The notes: generated by a model not told the origin, from the letters alone. 39,015 nt of DNA from an uncultured Collinsella sp. (GCA_902493895.1 CABUQW010000021.1:1-39015); one strand, 5' to 3'; shown: positions 16,592-26,062, counted from the stretch's first letter. Numbers and translations: made by a program.

Positions 16592-18112
16592 GTGAGAGAG
16601 GAGAGCCCCCGACAAGGTATGAGGAGGCCCGACTCGGACCGTGCTTCCTCGCGGCGCAGCACACCGCGTTCCGGTCGCGGCGGGCAGACGTTTAGCGAAC
16701 GCTATATTGCCGGCGTTCCCGCCCGTATCATGCGCCCCCGTTTGATATTCATGGCCTGCCTGTTTACCTTGGCGTGCTTTGGCCTGCTGATGGTGTACTC
16801 GGCGTCTTCGGTCGAGGCGCTGCACGAGAATGGCTCGGCGACGTTTTTTCTGGGTCGACAGGCCGCGTTTGCCGTGGTCGGTGTTCTGGCGCTGATTGCC
16901 ATCGTGCGCGTTTTGCCGGACAGCTGGTTTGGGGAGGATGTGCTCAGGATCTTCCTCATCGGCATGATAGGGCTACTGCTTCTGGTGTTCTTGGTGGGCA
17001 GCGGCAGCCGTGGCGCCACGCGCTGGCTCAACATCGCCGGTATTCAGTTCCAGCCTTCCGAGTTTTTAAAGCCATTTGCCATTGCGTATTCGGCCATCAT
17101 GCTTGATCGCTTCTTTTCGCCCGGTGGCAACATCAACGAATTCCTTCGCAAGATGGGCATCTACCTGGGCATTTCGCTCTTTCTGATCTTTATCCAGCCC
17201 GATTTCGGTACTGTCCTGATCATCCTGTTGACCCTCATGTGCATGGCGTTGTTTGCGGGTCTCGACCCCAGATTTATCATCGGCGTGCTAATCTTCGGCA
17301 TTCTCGTGATCGTGATTGCACTTGTCGCAGAGCCGTACCGTATGGTGCGTATTCAGGTTGCCTTGAACCCTTGGGCCGACGAGTATGGTGACGGCTATCA
17401 GGCCACGCTTGCCATCATGGCCTTTGCCTCGGGCGGTCTGTTCGGCCGTGGCATCGGCAACTCAACCATGAAGTACTCGTATCTGCCCGAGGCGCACAAC
17501 GACTACATCCTGGCCATCATTGGCGAGGAAGTCGGTTTTGTCGGAACCGTGCTGTTCTTCTTGGTGTTTGCGATGCTGATCTATTCGGCGTTTCGCATTG
17601 CCGAGCAGGCGACCGATCGTCGGGGCGCGCTTATGGCGTCTGGCTCCGCGGTCATTCTCGCGGTGCAGTTTTTGATTAACGCGTTGGGCATCCTCAACGT
17701 GTTTCCCATGACGGGCAAACCGTTGCCGTTTATTAGCTACGGCGGTTCGTCGATTATTGTGTCGCTCATGCTTGCCGGATTGATCCTGCGCGTTTCGTAC
17801 GAGAGCGCCCGTCGCGATGAGTACGACCGTCGCCGCGAGAGCTTTGCCGTTATGGATGAGAGTACCGCCGGCGTGCCCCACGTGCGCGGCGAGCGATCTT
17901 CGCGTAACGGTTTTACCGTCCTGGATGGCTCTGCGACCGAGCCGGCAGTCCGCCCGCGTCAGCGAACGGCGCCGCAAGGTCGTCCTCAGCGCCCCAGCCC
18001 TCGCAACGCGGGCGGCGGATATAATCGAATCGATTTGAACTCGGACCCGTCGGCGCGTCTGCGCACCGACGACCAGGGACCGCGTGTACGAAGGGACTAC
18101 CATGACCGATAA
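16592..18112 (+). CDS. ftsW: Septal peptidoglycan polymerase FtsW (SEDS family)
   Basis: This protein of about 506 residues polymerises lipid II with FtsI. Ten membrane segments start near residue 48. Family motifs are visible: SRGATRWLNIAGIQFQPSEFLK, QPDFGTVL, GGLFGRGIGNS, YLPEAHNDYILAIIGEE and GKPLPFISYGGSS. A basic N-terminal tail of about 45 residues and a C-terminal Arg-rich tail of roughly 95 residues are probably disordered and cytoplasmic. GTG at 16592 is chosen because AGGGG lies 6 bases before it; TTG 16586 and ATG 16619 are alternatives. The end overlaps murG by 11 bases. Confidence 0.93.
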   Translation: MREESPRQGMRRPDSDRASSRRSTPRSGRGGQTFSERYIAGVPARIMRPRLIFMACLFTLACFGLLMVYSASSVEALHENGSATFFLGRQAAFAVVGVLALIAIVRVLPDSWFGEDVLRIFLIGMIGLLLLVFLVGSGSRGATRWLNIAGIQFQPSEFLKPFAIAYSAIMLDRFFSPGGNINEFLRKMGIYLGISLFLIFIQPDFGTVLIILLTLMCMALFAGLDPRFIIGVLIFGILVIVIALVAEPYRMVRIQVALNPWADEYGDGYQATLAIMAFASGGLFGRGIGNSTMKYSYLPEAHNDYILAIIGEEVGFVGTVLFFLVFAMLIYSAFRIAEQATDRRGALMASGSAVILAVQFLINALGILNVFPMTGKPLPFISYGGSSIIVSLMLAGLILRVSYESARRDEYDRRRESFAVMDESTAGVPHVRGERSSRNGFTVLDGSATEPAVRPRQRTAPQGRPQRPSPRNAGGGYNRIDLNSDPSARLRTDDQGPRVRRDYHDR

Positions 18113-19217
18113 GATGACCGTTGCTATTGCAGCCGGCGGCACGGCAGGACACATCAACCCCGCGCTCGCCTTGGCCGAAGAGCTGCGTGATCGTGGCCAC
18201 CACGTTGTGTTCGTGGGCCAGTCGCGCAAGCTCGAGGGTCGTCTGGTCCCCGAGGCTGGGTTTGATTTTGTGCCCATTACGGTCACTGGCTTCGACCGCT
18301 CCTGTCCTTGGACGGCGCTGACCTCGCTGTGGCGTGTCAACAAGGCCAAGCGTGCGCTCGCCAGTCATTTCTCAAAGGTCGGCAAGCCCGACGCTGCCAT
18401 CGGTTTCGGTGCCTATGTCGAGGTTCCGCTGCTGGGGTGGTGCAAGGGCGCGGGCGTTCCGTATCTGCTGCATGAGCAGAACTCTGTTCCGGGCCTGGCC
18501 AACAAGATGATGAACTCCCACGCCGCCCGCGTGTGCATCTCGGTGCCGGCAGCGCGTTCGGTCTTTGAGCGCGAAGGTGACCCTGGCCACGTGCTCATGA
18601 CAGGCAACCCCGTACGTCGCTCGGTAATCGAGGGCGATCGCGCTCGCGGCCGCAAAGCACTTGGCGTTCCCGAGGACGCTACGCTGCTGCTCGTCTTTGG
18701 CGGTTCACTTGGCGCCCAGCACCTCAACGAGCGCGTGGTTTCGCTCAAAAACGAGCTGCTTTCGCGCAAGAACCTCTATGTGTTGCATTCGACGGGTGCC
18801 GACGGCTTTGAGGAGACCGAGCGCGCTTTGGCGCTGACGCCCGAGGAGGCGAAGCGTTACCGCGTCCAGCCTTACATCGACAACATGGGCGATATGCTGG
18901 CTGCTGCCGATTTGGCGCTCTCGCGTTCGGGTGCATCGAGCGTGGCCGAGATTGCTGCGCTCGCCGTGCCCTCGGTGCTCGTGCCGTATCCGCATGCGAC
19001 GGCCGACCACCAAACCACCAATGCCCGTTATCTAGTCGACGCCGGCGCCGGTGTGCTCTGCGCCGATGCCGATATCGACAGTTCTGCCTTTGCCGATGAG
19101 CTGCTGCACCTGGTCGATGACGCGGCGGCGCGCGACGCCATGCGTCAGGCGGCGCGTGGTCTGGCTCAAGATAGGGCCGCCGCTCTTCTGGCGGATGCGG
19201 TAGAGGGTTTGCGTTAG
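18102..19217 (+). CDS. murG: Lipid II synthase (UDP-GlcNAc transferase MurG)
   Basis: This 371-residue peripheral membrane glycosyltransferase (GT28) adds GlcNAc to lipid I. The glycine loop GGTAGHINPALALAEEL begins at residue 12, LHEQNSVPGLANK and GGSLGAQHLNE lie in the middle, and the donor-site segment SRSGASSVAEIAAL with HATADHQTTNA is near the C-terminus. ATG 18102 follows AAGGGA by 5 bases and overlaps the ftsW end by 11 bases, suggesting translational coupling; GTG 18084 is a weaker alternative. The next gene, murC, starts 97 bases on. Confidence 0.95.
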   Translation: MTDKMTVAIAAGGTAGHINPALALAEELRDRGHHVVFVGQSRKLEGRLVPEAGFDFVPITVTGFDRSCPWTALTSLWRVNKAKRALASHFSKVGKPDAAIGFGAYVEVPLLGWCKGAGVPYLLHEQNSVPGLANKMMNSHAARVCISVPAARSVFEREGDPGHVLMTGNPVRRSVIEGDRARGRKALGVPEDATLLLVFGGSLGAQHLNERVVSLKNELLSRKNLYVLHSTGADGFEETERALALTPEEAKRYRVQPYIDNMGDMLAAADLALSRSGASSVAEIAALAVPSVLVPYPHATADHQTTNARYLVDAGAGVLCADADIDSSAFADELLHLVDDAAARDAMRQAARGLAQDRAAALLADAVEGLR

Positions 19218-19314
19218 TTAGACGGGATATCGTCGGTCGCCCTCGCGCTGATGCGGTAGGTGCGGTACAGTTAACGGGTTACAGGCAGTGTTTACGCAAG
19301 GAGTACACGAGCAC

Positions 19315-20733
19315 ATGGCTGATTCCCAGACTGCAACCTCCGCGCCCGAGTTTAAGAGCGCCCACTTTATCGGTATCGGCGGCGCCGGCATGAGCGGCAT
19401 CGCCCTCGTTCTGCACGAGCGCGGTTATGCCGTTACCGGCTCCGACCTTAAGACGTCACGTTATATCCGCCAGCTTACCCGCGCTGGTGTGAAGGTGCAT
19501 GTGGGTCACGAGGCCGCCACGATCGACGAGGTCAAGCCCGACGTGGTTGTTGTCTCCACCGCTATTCCGGAGTCCAACCCTGAACTCGTGCGCGCTCGCG
19601 AGCTTGGTATTCCCGTGTGGCCCCGTGCCAAGATGCTCTCTGCTTTGGGCCACGGCTACACGACTGTCACTGTTGCCGGCACGCATGGCAAGACCACCAC
19701 GTCTTCGATGTGTGCCACCATGCTCGACCGCATGGGTCTGGATCCGAGCTTCTTGATCGGTGGCATCGTCGAGGGCTATGACACGAACGGCAAGAACGGC
19801 TCGGGCGACTACTTTGTCGCCGAGGCCGACGAGTCCGACAGTTCCTTCCTGTTCCTGAACCCCAACGTAGTCATTGTGACCAACGTCGAGGCCGACCACC
19901 TCGATCACTACTCGGGTATCGAGGAGATCGAGGCGACTTTCGCCAAATTCATGAGCCTGGTGGGCGAGGACGGCACCGTCATCGTCTGCGGTGAGGACCC
20001 GCATCTGGTCGAGCTCGCCAAGTCGACGGGCCGTCACGTGCTTTCCTACGGCTTTGCCGAGAGCAACGACATCGTCTGCATGCACCCGGATGTTAAGGGC
20101 ATCCAGAGTGACTTTATCGTTCGCTTTGAGGACGGCACTGAGCATGCTGTGGAGATCAAGAGCAATCCCGGTCGCCACAACATGCTCAACGCCACGGCGG
20201 TGCTCACCGTCGCCCATGTCCTGGGCCTTGACATCGACGCCGCCGCCAAGGCGCTCTCGAGCTTTGAGGGCGTCCGCCGTCGCTTTACCCACGTGGGCGA
20301 TATCGATGGCATCACCGTGGTCGATGATTACGGCCATCACCCCACCGAGATCAAGGCGACGCTTGCTGCCGCTTCGTCGCTGGGCTACAAGCACGTCGAC
20401 GTCGTGTTCCAGCCGCACCGCTATTCGCGCCTGCAGGCCCTGTGCGACGACTTTGCCGATGCATTTGCCAATGCCGATAAACTGCTGCTGATTGATGTGT
20501 TCTCGGCTGGCGAGATGCCCATTCCGGGTGTCACCTCTAAAATGCTCGCCGATACCGTGCGCGCCAAGCATCCTGGCAAGGAGGTCGTGTACTGCTCCAG
20601 TCGTCTTGAGCTTAATCAGGAGCTCGAGCAGATGGTGGGCGAGGGCGACCTGCTGCTCACCATGGGTGCCGGTGACGTTACGACCGTCGGTCCCGAGTTT
20701 ATCGAGTATCTGACTGCCAAGAAAGACGCTTAA
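19315..20733 (+). CDS. murC: UDP-MurNAc:L-alanine ligase
   Basis: This 472-residue cytoplasmic enzyme starts the peptide stem by adding L-alanine to UDP-MurNAc. Visible motifs are HFIGIGGAGMSGIALVLHERGY near the N-terminus, the ATP loop GTHGKTTT from Gly122 (Lys126), EADESDSSFLFLNPNVVIVTNVEADHLDHY and DDYGHHPTEIKATL, all MurC-specific. ATG 19315 follows AAGGAG (19298-19303) by 11 bases; GTG 19288 in the same frame lacks a ribosome site. The 97-base gap after murG shows no strong promoter. Confidence 0.96.
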   Translation: MADSQTATSAPEFKSAHFIGIGGAGMSGIALVLHERGYAVTGSDLKTSRYIRQLTRAGVKVHVGHEAATIDEVKPDVVVVSTAIPESNPELVRARELGIPVWPRAKMLSALGHGYTTVTVAGTHGKTTTSSMCATMLDRMGLDPSFLIGGIVEGYDTNGKNGSGDYFVAEADESDSSFLFLNPNVVIVTNVEADHLDHYSGIEEIEATFAKFMSLVGEDGTVIVCGEDPHLVELAKSTGRHVLSYGFAESNDIVCMHPDVKGIQSDFIVRFEDGTEHAVEIKSNPGRHNMLNATAVLTVAHVLGLDIDAAAKALSSFEGVRRRFTHVGDIDGITVVDDYGHHPTEIKATLAAASSLGYKHVDVVFQPHRYSRLQALCDDFADAFANADKLLLIDVFSAGEMPIPGVTSKMLADTVRAKHPGKEVVYCSSRLELNQELEQMVGEGDLLLTMGAGDVTTVGPEFIEYLTAKKDA

Positions 20734-20738
20734 GTCTA

Positions 20739-21650
20739 ATGGGTCTGTTTAACGCCGTCATGGCGCTCTCGGGCATGATCGACACGGATGTGATCGAGGA
20801 CGAACGCCTTGCGCGTCATACGAGCTATCGTATCGGCGGCAAGGCCGACCTCTTTGTGACGTGCCATAGCTATCATGCCCTCCGCCGCGCCGTGGCGGTG
20901 CTCGATCGCGAGCAGGTGCCGTGGGTCATCATCGGCAAGGGCTCCAATCTGCTGGTTGCCGATGGCGGTTATCGCGGTGCCGTCATTTCGCTCGGACGTG
21001 AGTTTCAGCGCACGGTTGTTGCCGATGACGGTTGTACGCTGACGGTCGGTGCGGGCGTGATGTTTGCGCGCCTGGTCAACGATGCCCTGTCGCGTAGCCT
21101 CTCGGGCCTTGAGTTTGCCGTTGGCATCCCTGGTTCGGTCGGCGGTGCGATATCTATGAATGCCGGCACACGGACCGAGTGGATTGGCTCGCTGGTTGAG
21201 GATGTCGTAACGTTTGACCCGGCATCCGGTATCAAGCATTATGCGGGGTCCGAGATCACTTGGGGCTACCGCGAATGTAGCCTTCCCCGCAATGAGATCA
21301 TCCTCGAGTGTGTGCTCAAGCTTAAACCGGCGCCCAAGGCCGACATTCGCGAGCGCATGGAGCGGTACCTGACGAGGCGCAAGCGTACACAGCCCATGGG
21401 TCGCGCATCCTGCGGGTCGGTCTTTCGCAACCCGCCTGATGCGAGTGTGGGCAAGCTTATCGAGGATTGTGGATTAAAGGGTTTTTCGATTGGCGGCGCG
21501 GAAGTTTCGCCCGTTCACGCTAATTTTATCGTTAATAACGGAACTGCCTCGGCCGATGACGTTGCCGCGGTTATCAGACATGTGCACGGAAAGGTGAGGG
21601 AGGCGTATGGCATCGAGCTCAGACCGGAAGTTAAATTCCTCGGCTTCTAG
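20739..21650 (+). CDS. murB: UDP-N-acetylenolpyruvoylglucosamine reductase
   Basis: This 303-residue FAD enzyme uses NADPH to make UDP-MurNAc. FAD-binding segments GKGSNLLVADGGYRGAVISL and IPGSVGGAISMNAG are visible; the catalytic serine is Ser227 in SCGSVFRNP, and SPVHANFIVN near the C-terminus completes the type IIa-like pattern of Gram-positive MurB. The first codons (MGLFNAVMALSGM) could include an over-long start because the ribosome site before 20739 is weak. The 3' end overlaps ftsQ by 44 bases. Confidence 0.95.
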   Translation: MGLFNAVMALSGMIDTDVIEDERLARHTSYRIGGKADLFVTCHSYHALRRAVAVLDREQVPWVIIGKGSNLLVADGGYRGAVISLGREFQRTVVADDGCTLTVGAGVMFARLVNDALSRSLSGLEFAVGIPGSVGGAISMNAGTRTEWIGSLVEDVVTFDPASGIKHYAGSEITWGYRECSLPRNEIILECVLKLKPAPKADIRERMERYLTRRKRTQPMGRASCGSVFRNPPDASVGKLIEDCGLKGFSIGGAEVSPVHANFIVNNGTASADDVAAVIRHVHGKVREAYGIELRPEVKFLGF

Positions 21651-22863
21651 AGCATCGAAACCCACCTTCCGCCGCGCCGGAGGGCGTTCCGGCGCGCCTG
21701 CCAAACCTCAACGCAATACCGTCGCGCACTCTAAGTCTGTCGGGCATGCTCGACAGACCAGTCGTCCGGTCGTCGGCTCGCAGCTCGGTAATCGTCCGGC
21801 CGCAAAAAAGTCCTCGCGTCCCTCGGTGACGTCAAAGCCTGTTATGGGCGCCAAGCCTGCCCGTCCCATGGCAACTCCCAAGCCCTCGACGGGAACTAAA
21901 GCGGCGCGTCCGGGTCGCACGCTGGGCGCATCGAAACCGCGCTCGCTGACATCGGTGTCGGCTACCGCCAAGAAGCCTTCGGGTAAAAAAGGCGTCAACC
22001 TGTTGTCTTCACTTGGGGCGATGGCAAATAAAACATCAGACGCCGCTTCTGTCGTTGCAGGCAAAGGCAAAATCGTGGGCGGCGTTCTGGCCGTCTTGGC
22101 CGTGCTCGTCGTCGTTGCCATCGTGGTGGTCAACTCTGGATTGTTTACCGCCACTGATATTCAGATTCAAGGCAGCGAGCATGTGACGAAGCACGATGCT
22201 ATCCAGCTGATCGATTTGCCCGAGGGAACGTCGCTTTTTAACGTCGATCCCGACCAGATTACCGAGGACCTCAAGCAGAACCCGTGGGTCTCGGGCGTGG
22301 ATGTCCAGCGTCAGTTCCCGCATACGCTCATCATTACGCCTATGGAGCGCAAGGTCATCGCAATTGCCTATATCAGCTCCGATGACCTTGCCTGGGCCAT
22401 CGGGGATGATGACACCTGGATCGCCCCGCTGTCGACGTCGGTCGAAGTGGACGACCAGGGCAACGTCATCACGACAGGGCAGGGCTCAGATACCCTGACC
22501 GGCATTGATGCTGCGCTGGCGCTCGCTAAGCACTATGGCGCGGTGTTGTTGACTGATGTCTCGGCGGATGTCGCTCCGGTTTCCGGCCAGGCGGTGAGCT
22601 CCAAGGCCGTTAAGGCCGGCTTGGATTATGTGCGTGGTTTTTCGAGCGAGTTCTTGGGACAAGTCAAGGATATTTCCACGCCTTCGGTCGAAGCCATCTC
22701 GGCAAACCTCAATAACGGCATTGAGGTGTCGCTGGGTGATTCGGACGATATCGCCAAGAAGGAACGCGTAGTCACCAAGTTGCTTTCGCAGGTAGAGGGC
22801 GTAACGTATATCAATGTGCGCTCTCCGGGCAACTACACATTTAGGAATGCTCCGACCTCGTAG
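21607..22863 (+). CDS. ftsQ: Cell division protein FtsQ/DivIB
   Basis: This 418-residue single-pass membrane protein has a basic, Pro/Ser/Lys-rich cytoplasmic region of about 155 residues, a membrane segment (about 158-180), a POTRA domain (TATDIQIQGSEHVTKHDAIQLI onward, about 183-255) and a beta domain. It forms the FtsQ-FtsL-FtsB type complex that controls septal wall synthesis. The cytoplasmic region is much longer than in most FtsQ proteins and contains SRPVVGS-, SKPVMGAKPARP- and ARPGRTLGASKPR-like imperfect repeats. The start overlaps murB by 44 bases and follows GGGAGG closely. No ftsA follows. Confidence 0.88.
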   Translation: MASSSDRKLNSSASRASKPTFRRAGGRSGAPAKPQRNTVAHSKSVGHARQTSRPVVGSQLGNRPAAKKSSRPSVTSKPVMGAKPARPMATPKPSTGTKAARPGRTLGASKPRSLTSVSATAKKPSGKKGVNLLSSLGAMANKTSDAASVVAGKGKIVGGVLAVLAVLVVVAIVVVNSGLFTATDIQIQGSEHVTKHDAIQLIDLPEGTSLFNVDPDQITEDLKQNPWVSGVDVQRQFPHTLIITPMERKVIAIAYISSDDLAWAIGDDDTWIAPLSTSVEVDDQGNVITTGQGSDTLTGIDAALALAKHYGAVLLTDVSADVAPVSGQAVSSKAVKAGLDYVRGFSSEFLGQVKDISTPSVEAISANLNNGIEVSLGDSDDIAKKERVVTKLLSQVEGVTYINVRSPGNYTFRNAPTS

Positions 22864-23062
22864 CGCTGGTTGATGCTTTGTTGAGGGGCCATACCACGCC
22901 GTTTATCTGGTTTGTTTGGTTTTCACGGTCAATTATTTGACTGATACGTTCATAATGTGCAACCATAATACGGTTTACCTTTGCATTTACTTTCAACCTG
23001 AAGGTTAATGTGCGCAGGGGTCGACCCATGCTATGGCTATAACCTTTGTTCGGAGGACCGAC
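22864..23062 (+). promoter_or_regulatory. AT-rich leader region of ftsZ
   Basis: 199 bases without a gene, clearly lower in GC than the neighbours. Promoter-like hexamers include TTGACT (22937-22942), CATAAT (22951-22956 and 22964-22969) and TTGCAT (22981-22986), but none form a well-spaced pair, so no single promoter is called. A small inverted repeat AACCT-GA-AGGTT lies at 22995-23006. ftsZ is likely transcribed partly from here. Confidence 0.4.
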
Positions 23063-24217
23063 ATGCACGAGACAGAGATCAACAACTACCTTGCCGTCAT
23101 TAAGGTGGTCGGCGTCGGCGGCGGCGGTACCAACGCGGTCAATCGAATGATCGAAGAGGGCATCCGCGGCGTCGAGTTTGTTGCCATCAACACCGATGCT
23201 CAGGCACTCGCGATCTCTGATGCCGATATCAAGGTGCACATCGGCACCGACCTTACCCGCGGTCTGGGCGCCGGCGCCAACCCCGAGGTTGGCCGCAAGG
23301 CTGCCGATGAGTCCCGCGACGACATTGCCGAGGCGCTTGCTGGCGCCGACATGGTGTTCATCACCTGCGGCGAGGGCGGTGGCACCGGTACCGGCGCTGC
23401 TCCCATCGTTGCCGATATCGCGATGAACGAGGTCGGCGCACTGACCGTCGCCGTCGTGACCAAGCCCTTCACCTTCGAGGGCCGCAAGCGCAAGAAGAGC
23501 GCCGAGGAGGGCATCAAGACCCTCTCCGATTGCGTTGACACCATGATCGTCATCCCCAACGATAAGCTGCTCGACATCGCCGAGAAGAAGACTACCATGC
23601 TCGAGGCCTTCGCGATTGCCGATGGCGTCCTTTCCCAGGGCACCCAGGGCATCACCGACCTCATCACCGTCCCCGGTATCATCAACCTGGACTTCGCCGA
23701 TGTTAAAACCATCATGAAGCAGGCCGGTACCGCCATGATGGGTATCGGTACCTCTTCTGGGGATACCCGTGCCGTCGACGCTGCCCAGCAGGCCATCTCC
23801 AGCCCGCTGCTCGAGAGCTCCATCGATGGTGCCACACGCGTGCTGCTCTCCATCGCCGGTTCCAAGGACCTGGGCATCCAGGAGATCAGCGACGCCGCCG
23901 ACGTTGTCGCCAACGCCGTCGACCCCGAGGCCAACATCATCTTCGGTACCGTTGTCGACGAGTCCCTGGGCGATCAGGTGCGTATCACCGTCATCGCTAC
24001 GGGCTTCTCCGACTCCAACGTCAACCGTCAGGACGAGCTCTTTGCTGCTCAGCAGTCTCAGAGCAAGGCCGCTGCCTCCGTTGAGCCGCAGCGCACCGCT
24101 CCGGCCACCGGCCCGGCTCAGGCCGCTCCGACCCGCAACGTCGGTGGCACCGAGCTTCCTAACTTCGGCAACGATCAGTTCGAGCTTCCCGACTTCCTGA
24201 AGCGCGGTAGCTTCTAA
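23063..24217 (+). CDS. ftsZ: Cell division GTPase FtsZ
   Basis: This 384-residue tubulin-like GTPase forms the Z-ring. IKVVGVGGGGTNAVNRMIE is near the N-terminus, the tubulin signature GGGTGTG is at residues 105-111, and NxDFADVKTIM (T7 loop) follows near residue 212. A variable linker (about 320-370) ends in ELPDFLKRGSF, the conserved C-terminal peptide that binds partners such as SepF. The start at 23063 follows GGAGG by 6 bases; ATG 23033 would add ten residues and is rejected. It is followed by a good terminator. Confidence 0.97.
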   Translation: MHETEINNYLAVIKVVGVGGGGTNAVNRMIEEGIRGVEFVAINTDAQALAISDADIKVHIGTDLTRGLGAGANPEVGRKAADESRDDIAEALAGADMVFITCGEGGGTGTGAAPIVADIAMNEVGALTVAVVTKPFTFEGRKRKKSAEEGIKTLSDCVDTMIVIPNDKLLDIAEKKTTMLEAFAIADGVLSQGTQGITDLITVPGIINLDFADVKTIMKQAGTAMMGIGTSSGDTRAVDAAQQAISSPLLESSIDGATRVLLSIAGSKDLGIQEISDAADVVANAVDPEANIIFGTVVDESLGDQVRITVIATGFSDSNVNRQDELFAAQQSQSKAAASVEPQRTAPATGPAQAAPTRNVGGTELPNFGNDQFELPDFLKRGSF

Positions 24218-24243
24218 GTCGTTCTTTGCATTGTTGTGCACAG

Positions 24244-24272
24244 GGGCGTGTCCGTATGGACGCGCCCTTTTT
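24244..24272 (+). terminator. Terminator after ftsZ
   Basis: A 10-bp stem (24244-24253 with 24258-24267, one G-T pair), GTAT loop and TTTTT. It closes the first part of the division cluster. Confidence 0.88.
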
Positions 24273-24427
24273 ATTTCGACTTTGTAAACTAGAACCTCCA
24301 ATCTCTTTACGTTCCCTTTACGATTGCCTCCAGCGCAGCAGGTATCCTTTTAGAGAAGTATGACAGCCGTATAAACGCGGGCTGTAGCGGCGATGCCGCG
24401 GTACTTGTGTTATTAGGAGGCTTTAGT

Positions 24428-25228
24428 ATGGCAGCACGTGCGGACAACGTTTCGCGTGTCGACCATGATGGAGTTACGTTGGTAGAGGGCGCGACGCACG
24501 ATGTTCGTTTTGCCTTTACCGAGCGCACCGGTGGCGTTTCCGAAGATGCGTACTCCTCGCTCAATCTGGGCTCGCATGTAGGCGATGACCCCTTTGCCGT
24601 TCAAGAAAATCGCCGTCGAGCGCTCGAAGCCATGGGCGCCGCCGAGTGCGAGCATAATCTGCTCGTGCCCAATCAAGTACATGGTGACCATGTCGTGACG
24701 GTGACCTCGAATGGCGCCGATGATCTCGAGAACATTCGCGAACAGATTGCAGAGGGCTGCGATGCCATCGTCTGTACGGCCCATGAGGTGCCCGTGATGC
24801 TCTGCTTTGCCGATTGTGTTCCCGTGGTGCTGGTGGCTCCCAACGGCTTTGCCGTGGTGCATTCTGGCTGGAAGGGCACGATTGCGCGCATTTCCGCCAA
24901 GGCCAGCCAAGCACTCTGCGAGGCGGCTGACTGCACGCCGGAGGACATCTCTGCCTATATTGGGCCCCATATCCTGGGTGACGAGTATGAGGTGTCCCAA
25001 GAACTTATGGATCGCTTTGCCGCCGAGTTCGCGTGCATCGATGCTACCGCTTCCCGTATGCTCGATCTTTCCGCCGCCATTCGCGAGGCGCTGGTGGATG
25101 CCGGTGTCGATGTTAATGGCATTGTGGACACCAAACTTTCCACCGTGCGTCAAAACGACCGCTTTTATTCCTATCGCAACGAGGGCGGGACCTGTGGGCG
25201 CCATGCTGCGATCGGCGTGATGCTATGA
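24428..25228 (+). CDS. pgeF: Multicopper/laccase-fold protein PgeF (YlmD/YfiH family)
   Basis: This 266-residue cytoplasmic protein belongs to the YfiH/YlmD family, whose members include a peptidoglycan-editing factor and purine nucleoside phosphorylase-like enzymes. The metal site residues are present: His85 in NQVHGD, Cys130 in FADCVPV and His145 in VHSGWKG, followed by YIGPHI and the C-terminal RNEGGTCGRHAAIG. The start at 24428 follows AGGAGG (24416-24421). In many Gram-positive bacteria ylmD is followed by ylmE (yggS) and sepF; here the pst genes intervene. Its stop overlaps the pstS start by 4 bases (ATGA), implying coupled translation. Confidence 0.92.
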   Translation: MAARADNVSRVDHDGVTLVEGATHDVRFAFTERTGGVSEDAYSSLNLGSHVGDDPFAVQENRRRALEAMGAAECEHNLLVPNQVHGDHVVTVTSNGADDLENIREQIAEGCDAIVCTAHEVPVMLCFADCVPVVLVAPNGFAVVHSGWKGTIARISAKASQALCEAADCTPEDISAYIGPHILGDEYEVSQELMDRFAAEFACIDATASRMLDLSAAIREALVDAGVDVNGIVDTKLSTVRQNDRFYSYRNEGGTCGRHAAIGVML

Positions 25229-26061
25229 GAAAGATCGCATCGGTCCTGAGCGCGGCAGTGCTCACGCTCACGCTGTGCGCCTGCTCCTCGGGATCTTCTA
25301 CCTCTTCCATCACCGTTGCCGGCTCTACGACGTGCCTTCCCATTGCCGAGATCGCGGCCGAGGGCTTTAAAGAGGAGACCGGCATCGACGTGCTCGTCTC
25401 TGGCCTTGGTTCCTCTGCGGGCATCGAAGCCGTTAGCGCCGGCACCGCCGACATCGCTAGCTCGTCTCGTGGCCTCAATGCCGACGAGCAGGATTTGGGC
25501 CTGACCCCAATCGTTATCGCGCACGACGGCATTGCAGTCATCGTGAACGACGACAACCCGGTCGATAATCTCTCGACCGAGCAGCTCCGCGATATTTACG
25601 CCGGCAAGATCACCAACTGGAAAGAAGTCGGCGGAGAGGACCTGAAGATTCAGGTTATCAACCGCGACGAGGCGTCCGGCACGCGTGAGGCCTTCCGCAC
25701 TATCGTGATGGACGGCACGCCATTCGATCGCCGCTCGGCTGTTCTTTCGGGCACGGGCCAGGTGCGCGATGTCGTGTCTCGCTCGCGTGGCGCCATTGGC
25801 TACATCTCGCTGGGTTTTGTCGAGAGCCTCAACGCCAAGACCTCGGTCAAGGCCGTTTCGGTCAACCATGTCGAGGCATCCGAGAAGACGGTCGCAAGTG
25901 GCGGCTATCCCATCTCGCGTGACCTTTACTTCTTTGTGAAGGGGACGCCTTCGCAGCAGGCGCAGGATTACATCGACTATGTGACGTCCGAAAAGATGGA
26001 CAAGCAGATTCGCGAGGCGGGCTTTATTCCCGTCACCAACGACGGAAAGGGGAGTGAGTAG
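25225..26061 (+). CDS. pstS: Phosphate-binding lipoprotein of the Pst system
   Basis: This 278-residue protein has a lipoprotein signal (MRKIASVLSAAVLTLTLCAC) with the modified cysteine probably at position 20, then a Ser/Gly linker and a periplasmic-binding-type fold. ITVAGSTTCLPIAEIAAEGF, SAGTADIASSSRGL and NRDEASGTREAF are characteristic phosphate-contact regions. It captures phosphate outside the membrane for PstCA. It overlaps pgeF by 4 bases and pstC follows immediately, so the set appears to be one transcript. No Pho-box-like element can be assigned because pstS has no intergenic region of its own. Confidence 0.95.
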   Translation: MRKIASVLSAAVLTLTLCACSSGSSTSSITVAGSTTCLPIAEIAAEGFKEETGIDVLVSGLGSSAGIEAVSAGTADIASSSRGLNADEQDLGLTPIVIAHDGIAVIVNDDNPVDNLSTEQLRDIYAGKITNWKEVGGEDLKIQVINRDEASGTREAFRTIVMDGTPFDRRSAVLSGTGQVRDVVSRSRGAIGYISLGFVESLNAKTSVKAVSVNHVEASEKTVASGGYPISRDLYFFVKGTPSQQAQDYIDYVTSEKMDKQIREAGFIPVTNDGKGSE

Positions 26062-26062
26062 C

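Noticed and set aside
22937..22969. A defined ftsZ promoter using TTGACT and CATAAT
   Set aside because: The spacings available are 8 and 21 bases, neither suitable for a standard promoter; reported only as a region.
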